Shown: positions 47,576 to 56,614, counted from the stretch's first letter. The stretch is DNA of 64,000 nt from Curtobacterium sp. VKM Ac-1393 (GCF_015350995.1 NZ_JADKRW010000006.1:186001-250000); one strand, 5' to 3'. Program-made: numbers and translations. Notes: a model not told the origin generated them from the letters alone.

Positions 47576-49070
47576 AGTGGGTCGCGTCCACCGCAGCTGG
47601 TGTCGCTGACCAGTCCACGGACGCGTCCGCACCAGCGGCCGGGTCGGCCGAAGCGGCCGACGGATCCACCGGCAGGTGCACCGTGAAGACGGTGTCGCCC
47701 GGCACGCTCGCCACCGCGACGCTCCCGCCGTGCGCTTGCACGACGGCGTCCACGATGGCAAGCCCGAGCCCCGTCGACCCCACCGTGCGCGACCGGGAGC
47801 TGTCGGCTCGGGCGAACCGCTCGAACAGCTTCGGCAGGAACTCGGCGTCGATGCCCTGGCCGGTGTCGCGGACGGTCAGGTCCACGCCGCCGTCGGCCGG
47901 TGCGATCCCCACGGTGATGCGGGTGCCCTCGGGGGTGTGCGTCCGGGCGTTGGTGACGAGGTTCACGATGACCTGGTGCAGACGTGCGGCATCCCCCACG
48001 ACCACGACGGGTGAGGGCGGCACGTCGATCTCGATGACGTGGTCCGGCGAGGCGGCGTGCGCGTCGTTGACGGCGTCGAGCACGAGGCCGGTCAGGTCGA
48101 CCTCGGCGAACTGGATCTCGCGCCCCTCGTCGAGGCGGGCGAGGAGCAGCAGGTCCTCGACCATCGACGTCATCCGGATGGACTCGGACTCGATGCGGCT
48201 CATCGCGTAGACGACGTCCTTCGGCAGGTCGCCGCCCATCCGGCGGGTGAGCTCGGCGTACCCACGCACCGAGGCGAGCGGCGTGCGGAGTTCGTGCGAG
48301 GCATCCGCGACGAACTGCCGGACCTTCTGTTCGGACCGTTCCCGCGCCTGCATGGCGCCTGCGATGTGGCCGAGCATCCGGTTGAAGGCGCTGCCGACCC
48401 GGCCCACCTCGGTGCGGGGGTCGGTGTCGGGGACGCGGACGCCGTCCAGGGCGTCGCTGCGGTCGAGGGGCATCCGGGCGACGGTCGAGGCAGTCTCGGC
48501 GACACGCTCGAGCGGGCGCAGCGAACGCCGGACGACGACCGCGGCGACGATCGAGCCAGCCAGCAACGCCGCGGCCACCACGACCACGACGACACCGAAC
48601 AGCTTCCACACGCTGTCGTACACGGGCGCCATCGGCAGCCCGACGACCAGGACCGCCGGGCCGACGGTGACGGCTGCCACGCGGTAGCGACCGGTGTCGC
48701 CGCCCAGGTCGACCGTGGCCGGCTCGGCGCCGACCCGCACGGTGCCGAGGGCCGCCGCACTCGACTGGGTGATCCCGCTGGGCCGCCCGTAGTCGTCGAG
48801 CACGTTGGCGACGACGACCTGGCCGTCGACGAAGTACGCGGTCAGGGTGCCGGCTGCCTGACCGGACGGACGCGACAGGTCGATGCCGGGCTGCCCGGAC
48901 TGGTTCTGCTCGAGGTAGCGCTGTGCACGGTGGGTCGCACTGGTGATCTGCTTGTCGATCGCACCCGTCTGGATCGACGAGAGCGCGATGATGCTCACCG
49001 CCCCGATGACCGCGCTGACGGCGACGACCAGGGCGACGATGCTCAGGACGAGCCGGCGCCGGAGGGTCAC
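47574..49070 (-). CDS. Sensor histidine kinase of the OmpR-type pair
   Basis: A 498-residue membrane kinase. It has two membrane helices (about 7-29 and about 155-178) enclosing an extracytoplasmic sensor domain, a HAMP linker, the phospho-acceptor SHELRTPLASVRGYAE, the N box NLVTNARTH, G1 DTGQGID and G2 GLGLAIV. GTG at 49070 overlaps the regulator's stop (GTGA), fixing the pair. It resembles the TrcS/TcrY group. Stop is embedded in a terminator palindrome. Confidence 0.94.
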   Translation of the reverse strand: MTLRRRLVLSIVALVVAVSAVIGAVSIIALSSIQTGAIDKQITSATHRAQRYLEQNQSGQPGIDLSRPSGQAAGTLTAYFVDGQVVVANVLDDYGRPSGITQSSAAALGTVRVGAEPATVDLGGDTGRYRVAAVTVGPAVLVVGLPMAPVYDSVWKLFGVVVVVVAAALLAGSIVAAVVVRRSLRPLERVAETASTVARMPLDRSDALDGVRVPDTDPRTEVGRVGSAFNRMLGHIAGAMQARERSEQKVRQFVADASHELRTPLASVRGYAELTRRMGGDLPKDVVYAMSRIESESIRMTSMVEDLLLLARLDEGREIQFAEVDLTGLVLDAVNDAHAASPDHVIEIDVPPSPVVVVGDAARLHQVIVNLVTNARTHTPEGTRITVGIAPADGGVDLTVRDTGQGIDAEFLPKLFERFARADSSRSRTVGSTGLGLAIVDAVVQAHGGSVAVASVPGDTVFTVHLPVDPSAASADPAAGADASVDWSATPAAVDATH

Positions 49071-49807
49071 GAGGTCGGCTTGATGACGTACCCGACGCCG
49101 CGCACCGTGTGGATCATCGGGGTCTCGCCGGCATCGATCTTCTTGCGCAGGTAGGAGATGTAGATCTCGACGACCGAGGACTTGCCCCCGAAGTCGTACG
49201 ACCACACGCGGTCCAGGATCTGCGCCTTCGACAGCACGCGACGGGGGTTGCGCATCAGGAAGCGGAGGAGCTCGAACTCGGTGGCGGTCAGCTCGATCGG
49301 CCGGCCGGCACGGTGGACCTCGTACGACTCCTCGTCGAGCACCAGGTCGCCCACGACGATGCGGGAGTCGCCTGCCTCGGAGATCGAGATCTGCGAGCGG
49401 CGGATGAGTCCACGCAGCCGCGCCACGACTTCCTCGAGCGAGAACGGCTTCGTGACGTAGTCGTCGCCGCCGGCGGTGAGCCCGGTCACACGGTCCTCGA
49501 CGCTGTCCTTCGCGGTGAGGAACAGCACCGGGGTGTCGTCGTTGTTCTGCCGGAGCCGGCTCAGCACCTGCAGCCCGTCGAGGTCCGGCATCATCACGTC
49601 GAGCACCATCGCATCGGGCTTGAACTCCCGCGCCGTGGTCAGGGCGTCCTGCCCGCCGTTCGCACTCTTGACGTCCCAGCCCTCGTAGCGGAGCGCCATG
49701 GACAACAGGTCGGTGAGGCTGGCTTCGTCATCGACGACCAGGATGCGCAACGGGGTTCCGTCGGCACGCGTGAGGCGCGGGGCTGCTGCAGGCTGGGAGA
49801 TGGTCAC
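49067..49807 (-). CDS. OmpR/PhoB-family response regulator
   Basis: A 246-residue regulator. The receiver has DDE at 26-28, phospho-acceptor D70 in VLDVMMPDLDG and the Lys in YVTKPF. The winged helix includes LTATEFELLRFLMRNPRRVLSK and VEIYISYLRKKID. GTG at 49807 sits seven bases below a GATACT -10, so the transcript is probably leaderless or nearly so. A promoter motif at 49829-49842 recurs upstream of the ABC exporter at 53150, suggesting the regulon. Confidence 0.94.
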   Translation of the reverse strand: MTISQPAAAPRLTRADGTPLRILVVDDEASLTDLLSMALRYEGWDVKSANGGQDALTTAREFKPDAMVLDVMMPDLDGLQVLSRLRQNNDDTPVLFLTAKDSVEDRVTGLTAGGDDYVTKPFSLEEVVARLRGLIRRSQISISEAGDSRIVVGDLVLDEESYEVHRAGRPIELTATEFELLRFLMRNPRRVLSKAQILDRVWSYDFGGKSSVVEIYISYLRKKIDAGETPMIHTVRGVGYVIKPTS

Positions 49808-49814
49808 GTCTTCG

Positions 49815-49820
49815 AGTATC
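49815..49820 (-). promoter_or_regulatory. -10 element of the two-component operon
   Basis: GATACT on the minus strand ends seven bases before the GTG start of the response regulator, which implies a leaderless mRNA. Confidence 0.5.
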
Positions 49821-49828
49821 GAGAAGTT

Positions 49829-49842
49829 CCTATGAGTCGTCT
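49829..49842 (-). promoter_or_regulatory. Shared regulator motif, copy at the two-component promoter
   Basis: AGACGACTCATAGG overlaps the -35 position of this promoter. It matches 12 of 14 bases of the site at 53030-53043. Confidence 0.5.
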
Positions 49843-49911
49843 GTGGGCCGACCCTCCGCGCTCTGTGGATCGATCCGAGAGCACACGGCCGCTCCTTCGT
49901 AGGTTGGGGGG

Positions 49912-50955
49912 ATGCTGCGATCCTCCGCTTGGCCACCGTCCGCCAGGCACGTCGACACCGCGGGGATCGAGGCGACTGCCGGGAGGCCCGGCTCGAGTCC
50001 GACGGACCGGCTCACGGTCGCGCGGACGCTCGCTGCCACCACCCCGCTCCTGACCGCCGGTACGGCCGGCGGGTTCCTCACCACGCTCGCGGCGGTCGCC
50101 GCGGGCGACGTCGCGACCGCCCGCACCGTCGAACCGCACCTCGACGCCCTGGGCATCCTGCAGCAGGCCGGCGTGCCGGTCCCGGTCGACTCGACCTGGG
50201 GTGTCTTCGCCGCCGAGGGGCCGGGACTCCGCCTCGACGCCGCAGTGCAGGCCGACGGCACCGCCCTCCTGACCGGTACGAAGCCCTGGTGCTCCCTCGC
50301 CTCGACGCTGTCGCACGCCCTGGTCACCGCACACGCCGGCGACGACCGTCTCCTCGTCGCGGTGGACCTGCGGCAGGACGGCGTCACCGTGCACGACGCG
50401 GCCTGGGTCGCCCGCGGCATGCCCGACGTGCCGAGCGGCCCGGTCGACTTCGACGGGGTATCCGCTCAGCTCGTCGGCGCTCCCGGGTGGTACCTGCGGC
50501 GGCCGGGCTTCGCGTGGGGAGGCATCGGCGTCGCCGCGTGCTGGTGGGGCGGTGCGGTGGGACTCGGCCGGGTGCTGCGCTCGCTGGCCGTGGCGCACCC
50601 GCAGTCCGAGCTGCTGCAGGCCGCACTCGGTGCCACCGTGCTCGACCTGGCGGACGCCGAGGACGCCCTCGCCGATGCCGCGGCGCGGATCGACCGCTCT
50701 GACGACGCCGACGCCGACGCACCCGAGGTCGACTGGCCACTGCTCGCCCAGACGGTGCGGTCCCGGGTGCGCAGAGCGGTCGACGCCGTCCGCACACGGG
50801 TCGTGGCGACGATCGGCCCCGCTCCCCTGACCGCGGACTCCGCCGTCGCGGCACGGGTCGCGGACCTCGAGCTGTACGTCCTGCAGGACCACGGCGCGCG
50901 GGACCTCGCCCGCATCGGCCGGATGGTCACCGAGCGCGGCGGTGTCGCGTGGTGA
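49912..50955 (+). CDS. Acyl-CoA dehydrogenase-like flavoprotein
   Basis: A 347-residue protein, shorter than the usual 380-400. It shows the middle beta-domain (FAAEGPGLRLDAA, then LLTGTKPWCSLAS, the place of the GxKxxxS flavin loop) and the helical C-terminal half. The catalytic Glu could not be assigned, so it may oxidise an unusual substrate or only bind flavin. Stop and next start overlap (GTGA), making it first of a coupled trio with the deacetylase/methyltransferase and the glycosyltransferase. It is divergent from the two-component genes. Confidence 0.82.
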   Translation: MLRSSAWPPSARHVDTAGIEATAGRPGSSPTDRLTVARTLAATTPLLTAGTAGGFLTTLAAVAAGDVATARTVEPHLDALGILQQAGVPVPVDSTWGVFAAEGPGLRLDAAVQADGTALLTGTKPWCSLASTLSHALVTAHAGDDRLLVAVDLRQDGVTVHDAAWVARGMPDVPSGPVDFDGVSAQLVGAPGWYLRRPGFAWGGIGVAACWWGGAVGLGRVLRSLAVAHPQSELLQAALGATVLDLADAEDALADAAARIDRSDDADADAPEVDWPLLAQTVRSRVRRAVDAVRTRVVATIGPAPLTADSAVAARVADLELYVLQDHGARDLARIGRMVTERGGVAW

Positions 50956-52307
50956 CCTTCGACCACCGCGAGCCGGGCACCGACCCGGCGGCGTGGACGC
51001 CGTTCCTCGACCGGATGCCGACTGCCACGATCGACCTCGACGGCATCCGGTCCGTGGTCGTCCTCGCGCCGCACCCCGACGACGAGACGCTGGGAGCCGG
51101 TGGACTGATCGCGAGCGCTTCGGACGCCGGGGTCCCCGTGCACGTGGTGCTCCTCACCCGCGGCGAGCGCTCGCACCCGGACTCCCCCACCACGACGGCG
51201 CTGGAGCTGGCGACCGTCCGCGACGCCGAGTTCTCCCGAGCCCTCGCCGTGTTGCACCCCGAGGCGACCGCGTCGTCGGTCGGGATCCCCGACGACGGGA
51301 CCCGTGAACACCGCGATCGCGTTGCGCAGGCACTGCGCGACGCCCTCGCCGACGCTCCGACGCCGACGCTCGTCGTGGCACCGTGGCGTGGCGACGGCCA
51401 CCGGGACCACCGCATCGCCGGCGAGGTCGCCGACGAGGTCACCGCCGATGCGCCTGACCTGACGCTGCTGACGTACCCGATCTGGGCGTGGCACTGGGAC
51501 GACCCGGCGGCCCCCGTGGCTCCGTGGTCGCGGGCGCGATCGCTGCGACTCACCGACGGTCTCGTCGCGCGCAAGCGTGCCGCCCTCGGCGCCTACGCGT
51601 CGCAGACCCACCCGCTGTCCCCGGCGCCCGGTGACGAGGCGATCATCGACGACCGGCACGCCGCCCACCACCTGCGGTCGACCGAGTGGTTCTTCGCGCC
51701 GGAGCCGACGGCGTCACGGTCGCGGGAGTCCTTCGACGCGCACTACGAGCGGAAGCCCGAAGGGTGGGACTTCGAGGGCTCCTGGTACGAACGCCGCAAG
51801 CGTGCCGTGACGCTCGCTGCACTCCCCCGGCAGCGCTTCCGGTCGGCACTCGAGCTCGGGTGTGCCACGGGGGTCCTCACCGCTGCGCTCGCCGAGCGCG
51901 CGGACACCGTCCTCGGTACCGACATCTCGGCAGCGCCGCTGGCACAGGCCGCGGTCCGGACACCGGAGGCCCGCTTCGTGCAGGCCGCGCTGCCCGCCGA
52001 GTGGCCGACGGGGCGGTGGGACCTCGTGGTGATGTCCGAGGTCGGGTACTACCTGTCACCCGCCGACCTCGACGACACGATCGACCGGGTGCTGGCGTCG
52101 CTCGACGACGACGGCGTGCTCGTCGCCTGCCACTGGCGACACCCCGACGACGAGGCGGTCTCGAGCGGCGACGCGGTGGACGCCCGGCTCGCCGAACGGT
52201 GGCCACGGCCGGCCCTGGTCCGTCACGTCGAACCCGACTTCGTGCTGAGCGTGCTGCCCGGGCCCTCGGTCGTGTCGGTCGCCCGGGCCGAGGGGCTCGT
52301 CCGGTGA
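50952..52307 (+). CDS. Fused PIG-L deacetylase and NodS-like methyltransferase
   Basis: A 451-residue two-domain enzyme. Residues 1-250 are a PIG-L/LmbE zinc deacetylase with APHPDDE (39-45, ligands H41 and D44) and HRDH (150-153). Residues about 258-451 are a class I SAM methyltransferase with ELGCATG (301-307) and a leading FDAHYERKPEGWDFEGSWYE region that recalls NodS. The expected chemistry is removal of an N-acetyl group followed by N-methylation of the freed amine. It overlaps both neighbours by GTGA. The start may be the GTG at 50949 or 50952. Confidence 0.9.
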   Translation: MTFDHREPGTDPAAWTPFLDRMPTATIDLDGIRSVVVLAPHPDDETLGAGGLIASASDAGVPVHVVLLTRGERSHPDSPTTTALELATVRDAEFSRALAVLHPEATASSVGIPDDGTREHRDRVAQALRDALADAPTPTLVVAPWRGDGHRDHRIAGEVADEVTADAPDLTLLTYPIWAWHWDDPAAPVAPWSRARSLRLTDGLVARKRAALGAYASQTHPLSPAPGDEAIIDDRHAAHHLRSTEWFFAPEPTASRSRESFDAHYERKPEGWDFEGSWYERRKRAVTLAALPRQRFRSALELGCATGVLTAALAERADTVLGTDISAAPLAQAAVRTPEARFVQAALPAEWPTGRWDLVVMSEVGYYLSPADLDDTIDRVLASLDDDGVLVACHWRHPDDEAVSSGDAVDARLAERWPRPALVRHVEPDFVLSVLPGPSVVSVARAEGLVR

Positions 52308-53020
52308 CCACCGTGCCCAGCGGTCCTGTCCTCCGGGTCGACGTCGTGCTGCCCGCGCACGACGAGGAAGACCGCATCGCATCGTGCCTCGACGCCCTGC
52401 TCGCCGCACGCACACGGCTCGAGCAGGATCGGCCCGAGGTGGCGGTCTCGGTGACGGTCGTGCTCGACGGCTGCACCGACGACACGGCCGCGATCGTCGA
52501 GCGCTTCCCCGTCGACGTCGTCGCGACCGCCCACGTCGGCGTCGGTCGGGCGCGGACCATCGGGGCCACGCACGCGCTCCGGCGGCACCCCGCCGACCCG
52601 GCGTCCCGCTGGCTCGCCCACACCGACGCGGACTCGCGGGTGCCGGAAGGCTGGCTGGTCCAGCAGGCCGACGCCCTCCGCTCCGGGGCGCACGTGCTCG
52701 TCGGCGCCGTCGTCCCCGACCCGGACGACCTGGACCCGGTCGTGCTCGCCCGGTGGACGCAGGCGCACCCACCCGGTGCCGCACTCGGGCACGTGCACGG
52801 CGCGAACCTCGGCGTGCTGGCATCGGCGTACTTGGCGCTCGGCGGGTTCGACCCCGTCCCCGAGCACGAGGACGTCCGGCTCGTCGAGCGGGCGCACGCG
52901 ATGGGGTTCCGCGTCGACGCGACGGTCGACCTGCCCGTGGTGACGAGCGGGCGGTTCGCCGGCCGGACGCCCGGCGGCTACGCGGAGCACCTGCGCCGGG
53001 AGTACGGCGACGCGAGCTGA
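52304..53020 (+). CDS. Family 2 glycosyltransferase
   Basis: A 238-residue GT-A fold transferase without membrane helices. It has LPAHDEEDRIASCL (nucleotide-sugar strand 1), VLDGCTDDTA, the metal-binding TDAD at 107-110 and HGANLGV with an ED-type acceptor region (EHEDVRLVERA). GTG at 52304 overlaps the preceding stop. It closes the coupled trio and presumably acts on the same sugar as the deacetylase/methyltransferase. Confidence 0.9.
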   Translation: MTTVPSGPVLRVDVVLPAHDEEDRIASCLDALLAARTRLEQDRPEVAVSVTVVLDGCTDDTAAIVERFPVDVVATAHVGVGRARTIGATHALRRHPADPASRWLAHTDADSRVPEGWLVQQADALRSGAHVLVGAVVPDPDDLDPVVLARWTQAHPPGAALGHVHGANLGVLASAYLALGGFDPVPEHEDVRLVERAHAMGFRVDATVDLPVVTSGRFAGRTPGGYAEHLRREYGDAS

Positions 53021-53029
53021 GGGCCCCTT

Positions 53030-53043
53030 AGACAGCTCATAGG
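53030..53043 (+). promoter_or_regulatory. Shared regulator motif, copy at the ABC exporter promoter
   Basis: AGACAGCTCATAGG lies 10 bases after the glycosyltransferase stop and about 107 bases before the permease ATG. It is the partner of the site at 49829-49842. Confidence 0.5.
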
Positions 53044-53074
53044 CTGCCGATGGGGCGGCCACTGACCGGCTGCC

Positions 53075-53080
53075 TACGTT
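53075..53080 (+). promoter_or_regulatory. Possible -10 element of the ABC exporter operon
   Basis: TACGTT is the best -10 candidate, placing the shared motif around -45 to -57, a usual activator position. Confidence 0.3.
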
Positions 53081-53149
53081 CTCCTCCGTCGGCCCCGCCG
53101 TGCGCTCTGCGCGGCCGGTGACCCCAGCCGGCCACCACCGAGGAGAACC

Positions 53150-54694
53150 ATGTTCCTGACCTACCTCAGGCGCGAACTCACGAACCGCAAGAAGCAGACC
53201 GTCATCATCGCGATCGGCATGGCGTTGGCCATCGCCCTCGTGGTCATCGTGTCCTCGATCGCGGGCGGCGTGAAGGCGGCCCAGTCGAGCGTGCTGCAGT
53301 CCGTGTACGGCGTCGGGACCGACATCACCGTCACGAAGACGACGACCCCGAGTGCATCGGGCTCCGGCCGGCCGAGCTTCGACTTCGGCAGCCAGAGCGG
53401 CGGCGACACCGACAGCAGCGGCTCGACGGACCTGTCGCAGTCACGCCTCTCGGTCGCACGTGGCACGAGCACGCTGAGCGCCGCCAACCTGACGACCGTC
53501 ACCGACACCGACGGCGTGAAGGCCGCGACCGGTGTGCTGACCCTCGAGAACAGCACGTTCTCGGGCCAGGTCCAACAGTCCACCGACGGCAGCGCGGACA
53601 GCAGCAGCACGGACAGCTCCACCCAGCAGGGCCCGCCGAGCGGTGACTCCAGCCAGGGTGGCAGTGGCTTCGGTGGCGGTTCGTTCGACGTCGACTCGTT
53701 CACCGTGACCGGCATCCCGGTCTCCGGCGACGCCGTCGGGCCCCTGACCAGCACCGAGCTCACGAAGGGCCGCACCTTCACCGCGAAGGACGCCGGCAAG
53801 GACGTCGTCGTGCTGGATGCGTCCTACGCGAAGAGCGAGTCGAAGGCGGTCGGCGACACCGTCGACATCGGTGGCACCGACTTCGAGGTCATCGGCATCG
53901 TGAGCTCGACCGGTTCGTCGTCCACCACGGGTTCGAACACGTACGTCCCCCTCGACACCGCGCAGAAGCTGGCCGACCTCGACGGCAAGGTCACCTCGAT
54001 CTACGTGTCCGCCGAGTCCTCGTCCGACGTCAGCGCGATCAAGACCGCGCTGCAGAAGAAGCTCACGAGCGCGACGGTCTCCACCGAGTCCGACCTGGCA
54101 TCCAGCGTCTCCGGTTCCCTGAGCACCGCGTCGAGCCTCGTCTCGAACCTCGGCACCTGGCTGTCGATCGTGGTGCTGGCCGCGGCGTTCCTCATCGCCA
54201 TCCTCTTCACGATCTCCGGCGTCACCCGGCGCACCCGCGAGTTCGGCACCCTCAAGGCCATCGGCTGGTCGAACGGCCGCATCACCCGCCAGGTCGCGGG
54301 CGAGTCGCTCGTGCAGGGCCTGATCGGCGGCGTCCTCGGCGCGGCCGCCGGCCTGATCGGCATCCTCGTGGTGAACATCATCAGCCCGACCATCTCGGCG
54401 AGCGCCTCGAGCACGACCGGCGGTGGCGGCGCAGGTGGTGGCGGTGGCATGCCCGGTGGCGCGGCGACCGCAGCCGCGGGCAGCGGCACGACGGGCGGCG
54501 CTCCGGCCGGTGGCTTCGGCGGCGGCGCGAGCACCGCGTCGACGACCGACGTGGTCCTGCACGCCCCGGTGACCGTCGAGGTCATCCTGCTGGCGATCGG
54601 ACTGGCCATCCTCGGCGGCCTCATCGCCGGCGCGCTCGGCGGATGGCGCGCGAGCAAGCTCCGTCCGGCCGAGGCCCTGCGGAGCGTGGCCTGA
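53150..54694 (+). CDS. MacB/FtsX-type ABC transporter permease
   Basis: A 514-residue permease with four membrane helices. Helix 1 lies at residues about 17-38, followed by a Ser/Thr/Gly-rich extracytoplasmic domain. Helices 2-4 in the C-terminal half frame an FtsX core (TRRTREFGTLKAIGW, then LIGGVLGAAAGLIG). A Gly/Ala-rich loop lies between helices 3 and 4. ATG at 53150 follows GAGGAGAACC. Such permeases export peptides, antibiotics or lipids, or transmit signals mechanically. It is co-transcribed with the ATPase gene. Confidence 0.93.
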   Translation: MFLTYLRRELTNRKKQTVIIAIGMALAIALVVIVSSIAGGVKAAQSSVLQSVYGVGTDITVTKTTTPSASGSGRPSFDFGSQSGGDTDSSGSTDLSQSRLSVARGTSTLSAANLTTVTDTDGVKAATGVLTLENSTFSGQVQQSTDGSADSSSTDSSTQQGPPSGDSSQGGSGFGGGSFDVDSFTVTGIPVSGDAVGPLTSTELTKGRTFTAKDAGKDVVVLDASYAKSESKAVGDTVDIGGTDFEVIGIVSSTGSSSTTGSNTYVPLDTAQKLADLDGKVTSIYVSAESSSDVSAIKTALQKKLTSATVSTESDLASSVSGSLSTASSLVSNLGTWLSIVVLAAAFLIAILFTISGVTRRTREFGTLKAIGWSNGRITRQVAGESLVQGLIGGVLGAAAGLIGILVVNIISPTISASASSTTGGGGAGGGGGMPGGAATAAAGSGTTGGAPAGGFGGGASTASTTDVVLHAPVTVEVILLAIGLAILGGLIAGALGGWRASKLRPAEALRSVA

Positions 54695-54771
54695 TGCCCG
54701 CACCGACCACCGGCGCGGTGCCGACCGCCGTACCCGCACCGACCCCGAGCACGCGACCAGAAGGAGTGACC

Positions 54772-55506
54772 GTGACCAGCACCGACACCGCAGCCGCCCC
54801 GGCGGAGGCGAGCCGCGCCTCCAGTCCGATGTACCGGCTGACGAACGTCAGCAAGACGTACAAGCAGAAGAACCGGACCGTCACCGCCCTGACGAACGTC
54901 GACCTGACGATCCCGCAGGGGCAGCTCGTGGCGATCCAGGGGCCGACCGGTGGCGGCAAGTCGACGCTGCTGCAGATGCTCGGGGCACTCGATCGGCCGA
55001 CGGCCGGGTCGATCCACCTCGGTGGCGACCGCGACGTGGCGAAGCTCGGCGACGGCGCACTGACCGACCTGCGCGCGACCGAGATCGGCTTCGTGTTCCA
55101 GAGCTTCAACCTCATCCCCACGTTGACCGCGCTCGAGAACGTCGAGACGGCGTTCGCCGGGTCGCTGGCGAACCGACCGCGGGCCGAGGTCCGGACACTC
55201 GCCACCGCTGCGCTGCAGGAGGTCGGTCTCGGCGAGCGGCTCGACCACCTGCCCGCGGAGCTGTCCGGCGGGCAGCAGCAACGCGTGGCGATCGCCCGAG
55301 CGCTGGTGAAGAACCCGAGCGTGCTGCTGGCCGACGAGCCGACCGGGGCGCTCGACGAGGGCACCCGCGACGAGATCATGGGGCTCATCGAGAAGCAGTG
55401 GCGGGAGCGCGGCCTGACGGTGATCATCGTCACGCACGACTCGTGGGTGGCGAAGCGGGCCGAGCGGCGGCTGCACATCAAGCAGGGCCAGGTGCGCGAG
55501 GTCTGA
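54772..55506 (+). CDS. MacB-type ABC transporter ATPase
   Basis: A 244-residue ATPase partner of the permease. Walker A is GPTGGGKST, signature LSGGQQQRVAIARAL, Walker B VLLADEPTGALDE, and IVTHD holds the H-loop. GTG at 54772 was chosen because AGAAGGAG precedes it at ideal spacing; an ATG at 54694 overlapping the permease stop would add 26 low-complexity residues. Confidence 0.93.
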   Translation: MTSTDTAAAPAEASRASSPMYRLTNVSKTYKQKNRTVTALTNVDLTIPQGQLVAIQGPTGGGKSTLLQMLGALDRPTAGSIHLGGDRDVAKLGDGALTDLRATEIGFVFQSFNLIPTLTALENVETAFAGSLANRPRAEVRTLATAALQEVGLGERLDHLPAELSGGQQQRVAIARALVKNPSVLLADEPTGALDEGTRDEIMGLIEKQWRERGLTVIIVTHDSWVAKRAERRLHIKQGQVREV

Positions 55507-55552
55507 GGCACCCGGCGAGGCGCACCGCCGCCGTTTCGCGCTGAGCGACGGT

Positions 55553-56530
55553 TCACGGTCCACCGGGCACGTGGACTGTCGCTCCGCGCGTGACCTCGCG
55601 GCCTGCCGGGTAGTCGCAGTACGCGAACCACGTCGAGTCCGGGGACCACGGCGGCACGTTGACCGTGCCCTGACCACCGTCGAGCACGACGAGGGTCTCC
55701 GGCACGACGGCGATCCGGGCGCCGCGGACGAGCACCCCGGGCAGCAGCCGCAGTTCGACGCGCTGGTCGGCCGGGTGACCCTGCACCCCCGGCTCGTACG
55801 ACAGGTAGAGCAGGTGCTCCCCGTCCGGCGAGACGTGCGGGAACCAGTTCACCCGGTCGTCGTTCGTGATCCGGACCGGGTCGGTCGCTCTTGGCCGGAG
55901 TGCGACGAGCTGCGCGGTGCCCGGCGTGAACCGTTCCGAGTTCCACACGAGCACCTCGCCAGCGAACGAGACGCCGTCGTCCGGGTGCTCGTCGCGGGTC
56001 AGGAACGTCGGGTCCCCGGTGGCGGGGTCGACGAGCGCGACGTCGGTGGTCCAGACGCCAGCTTCGGTGCGCTCCCCGACGATCGCCGCGAGGGTCTCCC
56101 CGTCCGGGGCGATGCCGTGCAGGTAGAACTTCCGGACGACCGGCAGCACGGTGGTGACGTCGGTGAGGGTCGCCGCCGCGCCACCGGCCGGCACGGGGAC
56201 CCGGTACAGGTCCCCGTCGCGACCGCTCACCACGACGGAGTTGCCCGAGGGGTCGAGCACGTGGTCGTTGTTGATCTCGGGGACGCCGGGCATCGGGACG
56301 CGCACGAGCGCGGTCTCGTCGAGGACGGCGTCACCGTCGCCAGGGAGCCGCAGCAGCCAGAGGTCGCCGTCGCCGTTCAGCACGATGGTGCCGTCGCGCA
56401 GCACGTTCGGTGCCTCCACCAGCACCGAGCGCGACTCGAACACCAGCCGCGATGTCCGCGACGCCATGTCGTACACGTGCACCCGGCTGGTCTGTCCCGG
56501 CAGCAGCTGCCGCCCGCGCGCTTCGCTCAT
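55553..56530 (-). CDS. TolB-like beta-propeller protein
   Basis: A 325-residue protein with repeated WD40/TolB-type blades. Examples are APDGETLAAI, SPDGEHLLYLSY and SPDSTWFAY, each followed by a GDP/TDP turn. No signal peptide is seen, so it should be cytoplasmic. Related actinobacterial proteins are annotated as biopolymer transporter Tol, without evidence for function. ATG at 56530 begins MSEARGRQLLPGQ. Confidence 0.82.
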   Translation of the reverse strand: MSEARGRQLLPGQTSRVHVYDMASRTSRLVFESRSVLVEAPNVLRDGTIVLNGDGDLWLLRLPGDGDAVLDETALVRVPMPGVPEINNDHVLDPSGNSVVVSGRDGDLYRVPVPAGGAAATLTDVTTVLPVVRKFYLHGIAPDGETLAAIVGERTEAGVWTTDVALVDPATGDPTFLTRDEHPDDGVSFAGEVLVWNSERFTPGTAQLVALRPRATDPVRITNDDRVNWFPHVSPDGEHLLYLSYEPGVQGHPADQRVELRLLPGVLVRGARIAVVPETLVVLDGGQGTVNVPPWSPDSTWFAYCDYPAGREVTRGATVHVPGGP

Positions 56531-56565
56531 GCGTCTCATCCTGCCCGCTGCCGCAGACTGGTTCA

Positions 56566-56614
56566 CGAAAACGACAGATCCCCGCCGAACATCGGCGGGG
56601 ATCTGTCGTTTTCG
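56566..56614. terminator. Strong terminator of the sugar ABC permease operon
   Basis: A perfect 23-bp stem (56566-56588 with 56592-56614) has a three-base loop. It lies 41 bases after the permease stop on the minus strand. The arms contain acgacagatccccgccga, linking it to the CTGTCGC-type repeats near 45-46 kb. Confidence 0.85.
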
